Below, piece after piece: positions 19,735 to 27,442 of a DNA stretch of 64,000 bases. A program made the position numbers and the translations under genes. Position 1 is the stretch's first letter. Each line of letters opens with the position of its first letter. Under the pieces are notes generated by a model that did not search any database, had not been told where the DNA came from, and was given only the letters and a program-made list of their open reading frames with translations. The stretch comes from an uncultured Novosphingobium sp. (GTDB lineage: Bacteria; Pseudomonadota; Alphaproteobacteria; Sphingomonadales; Sphingomonadaceae), in the NCBI GenBank assembly GCA_946886365.1, contig CAMPIM010000002.1, positions 13,751 to 77,750 of the forward strand. Reading direction: 5' to 3'.

Positions 19735-20622
19735 TTACGCTGCCTTCATATCCAACCAAGGTGCCAGCACTAGTGCGTCCTTAGAGGCCTTATGCATTAG
19801 CCCCTGGAACCGACTGGAACGCCTCGCTTCTAACGCGGCGACATAGCCACGCCCGGCACGCAATTCGCACACCCGCCTCAGGATGCGATCTTCGGCCAGA
19901 TCGGCATCGACACGCGGATCATGCAGTTTGCGCCAACGGCAAAGCAACAATGCCGTCGCGATCACATCGCCTTCGCATTGTTCCTGGACCAGATCCCATT
20001 TCCCGGCCTCGATCAGCCGCGCGATTGCGAAGGCAGGAGCCGACAGCTTCGCCGGAATGTCGAATGCCGCGAGCAGTTCGGACTCGTGGATCGGTTTCAT
20101 TTTCATGTTCGCCGTCGCCACGCGGGCGAAATCGACATGACGCTGCCGCCCGTCACCGCCGAACGCCAGCCAGCGCCATGCCCCCGGCAAGGTCAGGCCA
20201 TAGCGCATGGCCGCGCATACCAGCATCGGCAAGTCATGGAATGACCCTGCCCAACTGACGAGATCGGCGTCGGCCGGGGCGTCGGCCAGCACTTCCAGGA
20301 TGCCCTCGACAATCTCCTTCTCGCTGTGATCCGGCGCCGACAGGGTGACGAAGCGCGACACGTCGACATTGCCGTCCGGGTGCTCGATCAGAACCATGGC
20401 GCAGGCCGTGGTGATGGACTGAAATATCCAGCGGGGGGTCTTGAGCGGATCTTCGGCGCGTTTGTAACCGCGCCGACCCGGCGCATCGTCGTCGTTGTCA
20501 CTGGGCGTCCAGCGTTCGATCTGCTGGTAACGCCGGTGACCGCTTTCATCGATCACAGCGCTTTCGAGATCGAAGATGATCCACGAACGGGTGCGGGCTT
20601 CGGATTTGATATCGATGTGCAT
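19735..20622 (-). CDS. Predicted 3'-5' exonuclease, PolB-like (DEDDy/RNase H fold)
   Basis: A 295-residue protein resembling the stand-alone PolB-type exonuclease family (PF10108-like). The acidic motifs are present in order: IFDLES near residue 17 (Exo I), SWAGSFHDLPML near residue 128 (Exo II), RHVDFA, and CEGDVIAT near residue 222 (Exo III). The segment AAFDIPAKLS with the C-E-x-D-V signature is the strongest support. ATG 20622 has GGAGAG upstream; a longer in-frame start at 20682 is less likely. It is the last gene of a three-gene minus-strand run with 20707-21243 and 21362-22246. Its substrate in this element is unknown. Confidence 0.72.
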   Translation of the reverse strand: MHIDIKSEARTRSWIIFDLESAVIDESGHRRYQQIERWTPSDNDDDAPGRRGYKRAEDPLKTPRWIFQSITTACAMVLIEHPDGNVDVSRFVTLSAPDHSEKEIVEGILEVLADAPADADLVSWAGSFHDLPMLVCAAMRYGLTLPGAWRWLAFGGDGRQRHVDFARVATANMKMKPIHESELLAAFDIPAKLSAPAFAIARLIEAGKWDLVQEQCEGDVIATALLLCRWRKLHDPRVDADLAEDRILRRVCELRAGRGYVAALEARRSSRFQGLMHKASKDALVLAPWLDMKAA

Positions 20623-20706
20623 AGCTACTCTCCGCCGGGGCGTGCCCGGCCTGTATGAAGGGGAAAATGTTGGAAGGCGCACTGCCGTGGCAGTCCGCCA
20701 TGATGT

Positions 20707-21243
20707 TCAGCCGAACCGGACGATGATCCCAGCGTCCGCCTCCGGTTCGACCCAGTCCGCGCCCGGCGGCACGAAACGGTTGTTCTCCAGCAGTTCCTCG
20801 CCCATCTCTGCTGCGGTCGCCTTGATCCGCTTCATGGCGAGCTTGCGGCCCGTTCCGATGCTTTTGGGCTTGCCCGGCACCCGGACCAGCGAACCACGCC
20901 GGTCGATGGCGAAAAACTCGTCCGCGCGCGTGCTGACGAGGATGAGCGGCGCCTGGTCGTTGGCGGCATAGGGCACCAGGCGGTCCACGATGTCCGTGGT
21001 CAGCAACTCGCGATAGGCGATGGTGAACCCGGTCGGTTCGCTCGCCTTGACGCTGGCCCAGCCCGTGTAGATCACATCCTTGTGCAGGAGTTGGGCGATG
21101 CGGGCGATCTCGTTGCCGACGGCAAAATCCATCACCTGCCCGGACGAAAAACCGATGCAGTCATTCGCGGGCTTGAAGAGCGGCCAGCCCATTTCGCGAC
21201 GGACCGCGAGCATGAAGTTTTGGTGGCGCAAGGTTATTTCCAT
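20707..21243 (-). CDS. Hypothetical protein between two exonuclease genes
   Basis: A 178-residue protein I do not recognise. It has no signal peptide or membrane segment, a mixed alpha/beta composition, a central hydrophobic strand (APLILVSTRADEFFAI) and a basic stretch (KSIGTGRKLAMKRIK). It sits between a PolB-like exonuclease (84 bp downstream) and a DEDDh exonuclease (118 bp upstream) on the same strand. ATG 21243 is preferred for its AAGGAAG; an upstream ATG at 21309 would add 22 residues and also has a purine-rich leader. Coding is supported by length and codon use. Confidence 0.6.
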   Translation of the reverse strand: MEITLRHQNFMLAVRREMGWPLFKPANDCIGFSSGQVMDFAVGNEIARIAQLLHKDVIYTGWASVKASEPTGFTIAYRELLTTDIVDRLVPYAANDQAPLILVSTRADEFFAIDRRGSLVRVPGKPKSIGTGRKLAMKRIKATAAEMGEELLENNRFVPPGADWVEPEADAGIIVRFG

Positions 21244-21361
21244 TTGTCTACTTCCTTCTTGTGACGGCCTGTTGGCCGGAGCATTTTTCCGTTCTTTCAC
21301 GGTGCTCATTTCTTCTGATTTTCAATTCTGTGAGCGCGCCCGCAGGCGCGCCGTCTTCCCT

Positions 21362-22246
21362 TCAGCGATGCCGCTGGTTCCATGTGATCGGCAGCATCCG
21401 GGGCGCAGGACCATGCGGCGCTATTTCGGTGCGGAACCACCGCTCCTCCTCGGCGCATTCGTCCTGCGCTATCTCGATCCACCAGACCCGCTGACGCGGA
21501 TCCCAATGGTAGCCGCGCCCTTTCAGAAGGCTGCGCCGGCTGAACGGCGCGCCGTTCGCTTCGAAACGGATCGACGGCCGCTCTGCGCGGTCCAGCAACT
21601 TGCCGATGACCGTATTTCCGTCATCGAGACGGTGGGCGAGCAGATGGAGCAAGCTGATCACATCGGCCATTGCGCGGTGGGCTCCGTTGAACCAGCCGAT
21701 CTGCATCAGCAGATGGCCCAGCTTCCGCCCGTCAAAGCCTTCAGCCAGCCAGTCGAAGTCCCTTGCCGAGCAGGCCCATGCCGCGCCTGCCAGGCCCGGC
21801 ATGAGGTTCTCCAGAAAGGCGATGTCGAAGCTGGCGTTGTGGGCGATCCGCACATCCGCTCGGACCAAGGCTTGCTCAAGCCGATCCAGGTCGATGACCT
21901 TGCCCTCTACATCCGCGTCCGTCAGGCCGGTCAACCGACTGATCTGCGCCGGGATTGGCACGCCGGGATCGCGCAGCCCCTGCCCCCTGCTGACGATATC
22001 GATGATTTCGCCGCGCGCATCGACATCGATGGTCACGAAGGCGATATCTATGATTTCGTCCACCAGCGGATCGGTGCCGGTGGTTTCGGTGTCCACGATG
22101 ATGACACGTCGCACGGACGGATGCGCCTGCTCCATCAGCGGAAAATCCTCAAGCGTGGCGACGCGGTGCAGTATCCGTATATTCGGATCGCTCGCGTATG
22201 ACGAAGGGGCCGCCTCTGACGAGGCGGTGCGGTTGATGTGCGTCAT
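21362..22246 (-). CDS. DEDDh 3'-5' exonuclease, DNA polymerase III epsilon-like
   Basis: A 294-residue protein with an RNase T/DnaQ-type exonuclease domain. Exo I is VDTETTGTDP near residue 50, Exo II is AHNASFDIAFL near residue 135, and Exo III is HRAMADVISLL near residue 190, so all catalytic acids and the histidine are kept. A roughly 80-residue C-terminal extension rich in tryptophan and glutamate (YHWDPRQRVWWIEI) is not part of DnaQ and may bind a partner. ATG 22246 has AGGAG upstream. It is the first gene of the three-gene minus-strand cassette and is divergent from the KfrA-like gene. It is not the chromosomal proofreading subunit. Confidence 0.85.
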   Translation of the reverse strand: MTHINRTASSEAAPSSYASDPNIRILHRVATLEDFPLMEQAHPSVRRVIIVDTETTGTDPLVDEIIDIAFVTIDVDARGEIIDIVSRGQGLRDPGVPIPAQISRLTGLTDADVEGKVIDLDRLEQALVRADVRIAHNASFDIAFLENLMPGLAGAAWACSARDFDWLAEGFDGRKLGHLLMQIGWFNGAHRAMADVISLLHLLAHRLDDGNTVIGKLLDRAERPSIRFEANGAPFSRRSLLKGRGYHWDPRQRVWWIEIAQDECAEEERWFRTEIAPHGPAPRMLPITWNQRHR

Positions 22247-22638
22247 GGTCGATAACTCCTGTTTGAACCGACCGAGCAACTGCGAGGCTTTTCCTCCCAA
22301 TCTTCCCGATCAACAGGCTTCGCTGTCGAAGCGCCTTTTCGTGAGCCCCGACGTGGTCGGCTGGCTCAGAGCGATTTCAAAACAATTTGCGGCATGACGA
22401 ATGTTGCTTGCCGAAATCAGGAAATCATCCTAGCCGCTCTGAAAAATGAAGAAATCGTTGCATAATAACAACAGCGAGCGACTTCCTCGAAAATCCTGTT
22501 GGCATAAATGATCAACGATCCAATAACCTACCGTCTTTGCCTTCGCAAAGGTGGGTTCGGTCCCACTCTATTGTCCGAACCCCGTTCATCAACTGTACGT
22601 ACATATGAATATGTGCGTATGGATACGGGAGTTATACA
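22247..22638. other. Divergent intergenic region with hairpins and an operator-like palindrome
   Basis: A 392-bp stretch with no convincing gene. It holds an A/T-rich segment at 22430-22510 and two consecutive perfect hairpins: CTTTGC-CTTC-GCAAAG at 22535-22550 and GTGGG-TTCGGT-CCCAC at 22551-22566. The 24-bp palindrome at 22596-22619 lies just before the KfrA-like gene. It must contain the promoters of both divergent units. Confidence 0.6.
22596..22619. promoter_or_regulatory. Palindromic candidate operator upstream of the KfrA-like gene
   Basis: TACGTACATAT (22596-22606) and ATATGTGCGTA (22609-22619) are complementary at 10 of 11 positions around a 2-bp centre. It ends 19 bp before the GTG start. 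KfrA proteins of plasmids bind repeats in their own promoter and repress it, so this is the natural candidate for autoregulation. Confidence 0.6.
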
Positions 22639-23343
22639 GTGTCCAGGAAACGCGGCATTCAGTTTGATGTGGTGTCGGTCATCGCCGACAATCTGGTCAG
22701 TCAGGGTTTCAAGCCCGACGACATCTCCGCAGGCGCCATCCGGGAAGAAACCGGCACGGGCAGCCTGACCACCATCATCGCCCATCTCAATCGGTGGCGC
22801 AGCCAGTTCCGCCCTCCTGCGGTGGGGGTGGAGATTACGACCGACAGCATGGCACCGATAACCGCTGCCGTAACCGCGCTGATCCATGAGGTGTCCGATC
22901 GCGTCCGCGAAGAAGGGCGCAGGGTCGGCGCCGCGGCCGCTATCGAAGCGGAGCGCGTCCGTGCCGAGCTCGACGAGGCGCTCGCCGTCAACGAAGAGAT
23001 TGAGGCTGAACGGGAAGCCGTTGTCGCCCAGGCTGAAGCCCTGCGCGATCAGGTCGAACAGCTTCGCCTGAGCGAGGCACGACTGATGGGCAAGGTGGAG
23101 GCGCTTGAACGCGCCTTTGCGCAGATCGACCGGATCAAGGCCGACCCCTTGCCTGCCATGGAGTCAACGGCGGGTGCGGTCGGAGCGCCGGGCGCGAACA
23201 GCGACGGAGGCGCCATCGCTTGTAGCGAGATGGACGGGGTGAGCGGCGAGAAGCAGCAGGCTGAGACGCCTGCGGCCGACACGACGGAGCCGCAGCTGTT
23301 CAGCGACGATCGTCCGGAGCCTCCCGCCGCTCTGCCGTCGTGA
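22639..23343 (+). CDS. KfrA-like DNA-binding coiled-coil protein
   Basis: A 234-residue protein resembling the plasmid regulator KfrA. The N-terminal helix-turn-helix region (about 5-55) reads VVSVIADNLVSQGFKPDDIS then IREETGTGSLTTIIAHLNRWR. A long alanine/glutamate-rich coiled coil spans about 85-160, and the last 70 residues are a disordered proline/alanine tail. It starts with GTG (GGGAG upstream); no in-frame ATG is near. KfrA proteins act as autorepressors and possibly in plasmid segregation, so in an integrated element this suggests plasmid ancestry or control of the mobilization genes that follow. Confidence 0.75.
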   Translation: MSRKRGIQFDVVSVIADNLVSQGFKPDDISAGAIREETGTGSLTTIIAHLNRWRSQFRPPAVGVEITTDSMAPITAAVTALIHEVSDRVREEGRRVGAAAAIEAERVRAELDEALAVNEEIEAEREAVVAQAEALRDQVEQLRLSEARLMGKVEALERAFAQIDRIKADPLPAMESTAGAVGAPGANSDGGAIACSEMDGVSGEKQQAETPAADTTEPQLFSDDRPEPPAALPS

Positions 23344-23406
23344 TGCTTGGTGGAAGGGTGCGTCGCAATCATGCCACGCACCTTTTCCTTCCGCTCCTTG
23401 CCCCTT

Positions 23407-23428
23407 GCGCTTCTCTGCGGAGAAGCGC
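23407..23428. repeat. Perfect 9-bp hairpin upstream of the relaxase gene
   Basis: GCGCTTCTC and GAGAAGCGC flank a TGCG loop. No T-tract follows, so it is not an ordinary terminator for the KfrA-like gene. Its place 145 bp before a relaxase start makes it a candidate part of oriT. Confidence 0.55.
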
Positions 23429-23490
23429 GCAGACCGGAACGACGTGAAGGGCTGCATGGGGGTCCAGGGGGCTCGCCCCTTGGCTCACGG

Positions 23491-23513
23491 GGGTATTTGC
23501 GCAGTAAATACCC
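23491..23513. repeat. Perfect 8-bp inverted repeat, candidate oriT arm
   Basis: GGGTATTT (23491-23498) and AAATACCC (23506-23513) flank the 7-nt spacer GCGCAGT, 60 bp before the relaxase start. MobV-type oriT sites are short inverted repeats just upstream of the mob gene, which fits. The nick site cannot be located from sequence alone. Confidence 0.5.
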
Positions 23514-23573
23514 GGAGTGAGTCCACCCATTTACCAAAACGGGCCTTTACCGCCCGCCTGGCTGAGACTGACC

Positions 23574-25694
23574 ATGCCCGACACCACCACCCCACGCAAA
23601 CTCTACGCCATCATGCGCTATGCCAAAGTCAAATCATTCGCTGCGCTCGATCGCGTCTGCCAGCATAATATCCGCACCATTGCTGGCGAGAATATCCGCG
23701 ACGATGCGCCGCCTCCCTTGGAACTGCTGGAGGAAGGCAGCGACGATTTCGTCGCGTCCGCCCGCGATCGTCTCCGGGAGCTTGGGATCGATATGCAATC
23801 GACCAACGATAAGGTCATCGCAGTTGAGACGGTCACCACCGCCAGCAAGGGATGGTTCGACAAGGCCAGCGAGGCGGAAAAGCAGGAATGGCTCAGGACG
23901 AATGTCGAATGGGCCGCCCACAAGTTCGGCAAGGGGCTGCTCACCGCCAAGCTGCATCTTGATGAGGAGGTATGGCATATTCACTTCGTCGCCATACCAG
24001 TGGTCGAGAAACGGGCGCTACCCAGAGGTAAGAAGCCGACCGATCCGGTCAAACTCGCCGACTATGAGCGGCGCAAGGCAGAAGCGCCGATGAAATGGAC
24101 ATTGTCTTACCACGACATTCTGGGGGGCAAGAACCAGCGGCTTTCGGAAGAGCAAGACGCCTATCATGCCGCCGTGAAGCATCTGGGCTTGGAGCGGGGT
24201 GAGGTGCAGCGTGACGATATCGAAATCGAGATTGGCGATGAGTTGACCATCTCCGCGCTCGATCTTTCACGCGGTCATAATGCGGACGGATCAGCCAGAC
24301 CCCGGCGATCCATGACACCGGCGGAAGGACGAGCGGCTGTCAAGCGTCTGAGGGCTGAAGCGGAGGCGCTTGCTCAGGCCGCCCTGCACGATCGGCAGCA
24401 AGCAGCCACGGATCGGCTGGCGTCGGCCGCATTCCAGGCCGAAGCGGAACGACAGGCACAGGATGTGGCACAGGAGTTGCGGATGGCCGCTTCTCGACAT
24501 GAGGAGGCGGAGGCTTCGGCTCGGGAAGCCCAGCGTGAACGGGAGAGGCTGGCAGAAGCACGCATGATTGCGGACCGACAGCGTCAGCAGTTGGAGGAGG
24601 ACCGCCAAAAGCTGGCCGAGGCACTCGCACGAGCCAAAAGCGATCAGGTGCTATTTCAGCGGGCGCGCCGCGACGCTCAAGATGCAGCCGAACGGGCCGA
24701 GCAGGAACGACAGGCAGCGGTCTCCGAACGCGATGCCATCGCCCGCGAGCGCGAATTAGTGGCGCGGGATCATGCTGCGCTCGAAGCCCGGCAGAAACGG
24801 CAGAATGCGGAGATCGAGCTACTTGCGCGCAGTGCCGATGACAGTAGCGGCCTCAACCTTCGTCCGCACGAACAGGCGTTCGTAATGAAGACAAGCGCGA
24901 TGACCCAGCAGGAACATGCGGTTTACAAGGCGCCATGGACTGCCGGTGCTATTCGTATCGGTCGCCAGCTTGCCCTCGCGCTTCAGCGCATCCGCCGCCT
25001 GACTGCCGATCTTCTGCGTCGTGAAGGGCGCGTGGCGGCGCAGGAAGCGGAACTGGCACAGCGGGAGGCGATCGCGTCGGAGCGCGAACACCGGCAGGCG
25101 GCGTCGGAACAGAAATTGCGCCAAGAGCGTCTTGCGCAGGACGCCGCGACGACAATGGCCAGGCATGAGTTACGAGAGCGAGAGAAGGCGATCACTGCGC
25201 GAGCCGACGCGCTGGCGGCGCGGGAGGCTGCGCTTAAGCAACAGGCATCGGCAACCCAGGCGAGTGCGGCAGCAGCCGCGCAACGCGAACAGGCGCAGCT
25301 TGACTGGATGACCGTGGTGACAGGAAGCGCCACCAGGATGCTGATCGGCAGTTTCCGGGACGATGGCTATTTCCATATGGCGCTAAAGCCTGACGGTCGC
25401 CTGCATCCCGCACCCGATGCCGTCATTCGGACCATCGCCAATCGCCCGCCCGAATGGGCCGCAGCGATGCTCAAGCTGATTGACAGCACGCTCCGCGATC
25501 AGGCCGACGCCAATAGCCGCATTATGAAGCTCAATGACGATGTGGACGCCCTCGACGATCTGGTCGAACGGACGCGCAAGTCCCTTCCCCAACATCAGCA
25601 GCGGATTCTTGACGAAACGGATGAGGCACGCAATGAGGTTGCCGAGCGTCTGCGGCGTCTGGCCGTCATCCAGGCTCAGCAACGATCGCGGTAA
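23574..25694 (+). CDS. MobV-type relaxase (Mob/Pre plasmid recombination protein)
   Basis: A 706-residue protein whose first 210 residues match the Mob/Pre relaxase domain, which nicks oriT and pilots the strand in conjugation. Visible are YAIMRYAKVKS at the N-terminus, HNIR at 31-34, and the HUH-type metal motif HLDEEVWHIHF at 128-138. The family consensus HxDExxPHxH has proline where this protein has tryptophan. From about 245 to 580 there is a very long Arg/Glu/Ala coiled coil, then a compact C-terminal domain. ATG 23574 begins at the conserved domain; GTG 23517 is in frame but poorly placed. No coupling protein or secretion genes are nearby. Confidence 0.85.
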   Translation: MPDTTTPRKLYAIMRYAKVKSFAALDRVCQHNIRTIAGENIRDDAPPPLELLEEGSDDFVASARDRLRELGIDMQSTNDKVIAVETVTTASKGWFDKASEAEKQEWLRTNVEWAAHKFGKGLLTAKLHLDEEVWHIHFVAIPVVEKRALPRGKKPTDPVKLADYERRKAEAPMKWTLSYHDILGGKNQRLSEEQDAYHAAVKHLGLERGEVQRDDIEIEIGDELTISALDLSRGHNADGSARPRRSMTPAEGRAAVKRLRAEAEALAQAALHDRQQAATDRLASAAFQAEAERQAQDVAQELRMAASRHEEAEASAREAQRERERLAEARMIADRQRQQLEEDRQKLAEALARAKSDQVLFQRARRDAQDAAERAEQERQAAVSERDAIARERELVARDHAALEARQKRQNAEIELLARSADDSSGLNLRPHEQAFVMKTSAMTQQEHAVYKAPWTAGAIRIGRQLALALQRIRRLTADLLRREGRVAAQEAELAQREAIASEREHRQAASEQKLRQERLAQDAATTMARHELREREKAITARADALAAREAALKQQASATQASAAAAAQREQAQLDWMTVVTGSATRMLIGSFRDDGYFHMALKPDGRLHPAPDAVIRTIANRPPEWAAAMLKLIDSTLRDQADANSRIMKLNDDVDALDDLVERTRKSLPQHQQRILDETDEARNEVAERLRRLAVIQAQQRSR

Positions 25695-25704
25695 AAGGCA
25701 GTCG

Positions 25705-25727
25705 GGATCGCCATTCGATCCTATTTT
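25705..25727 (+). terminator. Rho-independent terminator after the relaxase gene
   Basis: The hairpin GGATCG-CCATT-CGATCC (25705-25721) is followed by TATTTT. It lies 11 bp after the stop codon and separates the relaxase from the kinase/DUF3037 pair. Confidence 0.75.
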
Positions 25728-25793
25728 GTTCACAAACCTGCCCTTCTTCATTCTTGACAGCAGATAAGTCTTTCCCTCCATTGCCTTGGCAGG

Positions 25794-26588
25794 GTGGAGA
25801 TAGCAGGCTTGTTAAGAACTTTAGAGGTCGTCCAGTATATCCGAGAAGTCGGTAGCGGACGGACGCAACCCATCGTAGTGGCCGCAGAAGCAGACGATGG
25901 CGACGTGATTGATGTCGTCCTCAAATTTGCTTCTGCGTGCGATATGGGCACCAACTCTCTTGCGGTAGAAGTAATCGCTGCATGCCTCGCGGCAGCACTG
26001 GACTTGCCGATTCCAGAGCCATTCTTGGTGTCCATCCCTTCCGACTGGCGTGACTGCCTTCCACCTGCAATCCGAGCACGCGTGTCGGATTTCGACAATC
26101 TGGTGTTTGGCTCGAAATTGGTCGGGCCCCAGTGGCCGGCATGGGCCGTGACTAACCGGTTGACGCCCCCTATGGTGCAGACGGCTGCCGAGATACTCGC
26201 CTTTGACGGCTTTATCGAGAACGTCGACCGCAGGGACGGGAACCCCAACTGCCTTGTCAGCGGCGACAAGCTCCGCATCTTCGATCACGAACTGGCGTTC
26301 CCCCGTGGCCTATTGGGCCCGAAGCCTTGGGCGCTCGGTGGAATGGGGTCATTTACGGAGCCTGGTAAACACATCTTCCGCCGTGAGTTGCTGGGCCAGC
26401 AAATCAATCACGGCGCTATCCGAGCAAAATGGGCGGGGTTGCTTGACGAGGAAATTGATGGTTATGGCGCAGCCGTCCCGAACGGTTGGCGGGATGACGC
26501 GTTTATAACCGATATTTTAGGAAGAATCCGTCTAGTTCGTGATAACATCGACGGGTGCATGATTGAGTTGGATCGGATCTTGAAATGA
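25794..26588 (+). CDS. HipA-like kinase (HipA_2 type)
   Basis: A 264-residue protein resembling the small HipA-like kinase family. Visible are a candidate ATP-site lysine in VVLKFA near residue 43, and the catalytic loop FDGFIENVDRRDGNPN near residues 140-155 followed by IFDHELAF, where the aspartate would hold metal as in HipA. It lacks the N-terminal HipA domain and any HipB antitoxin gene beside it. The start is GTG 25794 with a weak ribosome site; a later TTG is possible. Its stop overlaps the start of the next gene (ATGA), so the two are one unit. A phosphorylation target is unknown; toxin or defence roles are inference. Confidence 0.72.
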   Translation: MEIAGLLRTLEVVQYIREVGSGRTQPIVVAAEADDGDVIDVVLKFASACDMGTNSLAVEVIAACLAAALDLPIPEPFLVSIPSDWRDCLPPAIRARVSDFDNLVFGSKLVGPQWPAWAVTNRLTPPMVQTAAEILAFDGFIENVDRRDGNPNCLVSGDKLRIFDHELAFPRGLLGPKPWALGGMGSFTEPGKHIFRRELLGQQINHGAIRAKWAGLLDEEIDGYGAAVPNGWRDDAFITDILGRIRLVRDNIDGCMIELDRILK

Positions 26589-27442
26589 GCCGCCGGCCTT
26601 ATAGCTACAGCGTTTTGCGCTATGTCCATGACATAGTGACAGGTGAGTTCGTGAATGTCGGACTCGTCTTCTACGCGCCCAGCCACGAAGGAGACGCTCC
26701 AATTCTCCTGACTGAGTTCAAGGACCGAATTCAACGGCTACGCCATCTCTTCCCTGACATTGATCGTCCAGCCTTCGCAGCTGCAATCGATTCGCTTCGG
26801 CGGGCGTCGAAGCCGATCACTAAAGAAGTGGAGGCAGAACGCCTTTTTTCGAGCCGTGACGCGCGCGCTATCGCTGTGCGCATGTTGCCTCATGATGGCA
26901 GTTCGCTGCAATGGTCTGAGATCGGCACCGGGATCGCAAAGGACGCAAATAAAGAATTCCATCGGATCGCGGATCGCATGCTGTCGCGCTATGACCGCCA
27001 TAGCCATGCTCGCCGCACCGATGACGACGTATGGCGGCCGGTTCACCAAGCCCTTATCGAACGGCGCATTGCGATCGAATTCGAGCCGAAGGTTATCCGT
27101 GGCACGGTGGATGCCATTGAATTCACGCATTCGTGGAAAAATGGACAAATTCACGCATATGAGCCGCTCTCATTCGATCTTGCGGAGGCGGAGACCATAA
27201 AAAACAAGGCCCGTAAGTGGATGGGCCACCTTTCTTCCGTGAACATCGGCGCAAGTGACCAGTTCAAGGCCTACTTCATCGCTGGCAAGCCATCGGATCC
27301 GGGCCTTATGCCCGCGTATGAAACGGCGCTGGAAATCTTGAGAGCAGCTCCAAGCTCACCCGCGGTCTATGAAGAGGGTGATATCGACGAATTGATCAAC
27401 GTGATCGAGGACGATTTCCGGCATCACCAAGCGGCACAGTGA
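26585..27442 (+). CDS. DUF3037 domain protein
   Basis: A 285-residue cytosolic protein. The N-terminal pattern YSYSVLRYVHDIVTGEFVNVGLVFYAP (about 6-32) is the DUF3037 signature, whose function is unknown. The rest is alpha/beta with many charged residues and no membrane segment. It is coupled by a 4-bp overlap to the HipA-like kinase; from memory the two families are frequent neighbours, which would make this protein a partner or substrate of the kinase. It is the last gene before attR. Confidence 0.72.
   Translation: MSRRPYSYSVLRYVHDIVTGEFVNVGLVFYAPSHEGDAPILLTEFKDRIQRLRHLFPDIDRPAFAAAIDSLRRASKPITKEVEAERLFSSRDARAIAVRMLPHDGSSLQWSEIGTGIAKDANKEFHRIADRMLSRYDRHSHARRTDDDVWRPVHQALIERRIAIEFEPKVIRGTVDAIEFTHSWKNGQIHAYEPLSFDLAEAETIKNKARKWMGHLSSVNIGASDQFKAYFIAGKPSDPGLMPAYETALEILRAAPSSPAVYEEGDIDELINVIEDDFRHHQAAQ

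Noticed and set aside
22551..22585. T-arm-like GTGGG-TTCGGT-CCCAC as a tRNA remnant
   Set aside because: The loop is 6 nt instead of 7 and no matching acceptor or anticodon arm is found upstream.
25754..25790. TTGACA as a -35 box before the HipA-like kinase gene
   Set aside because: No acceptable -10 element is found at 16-18 bp, so a promoter is not assigned.
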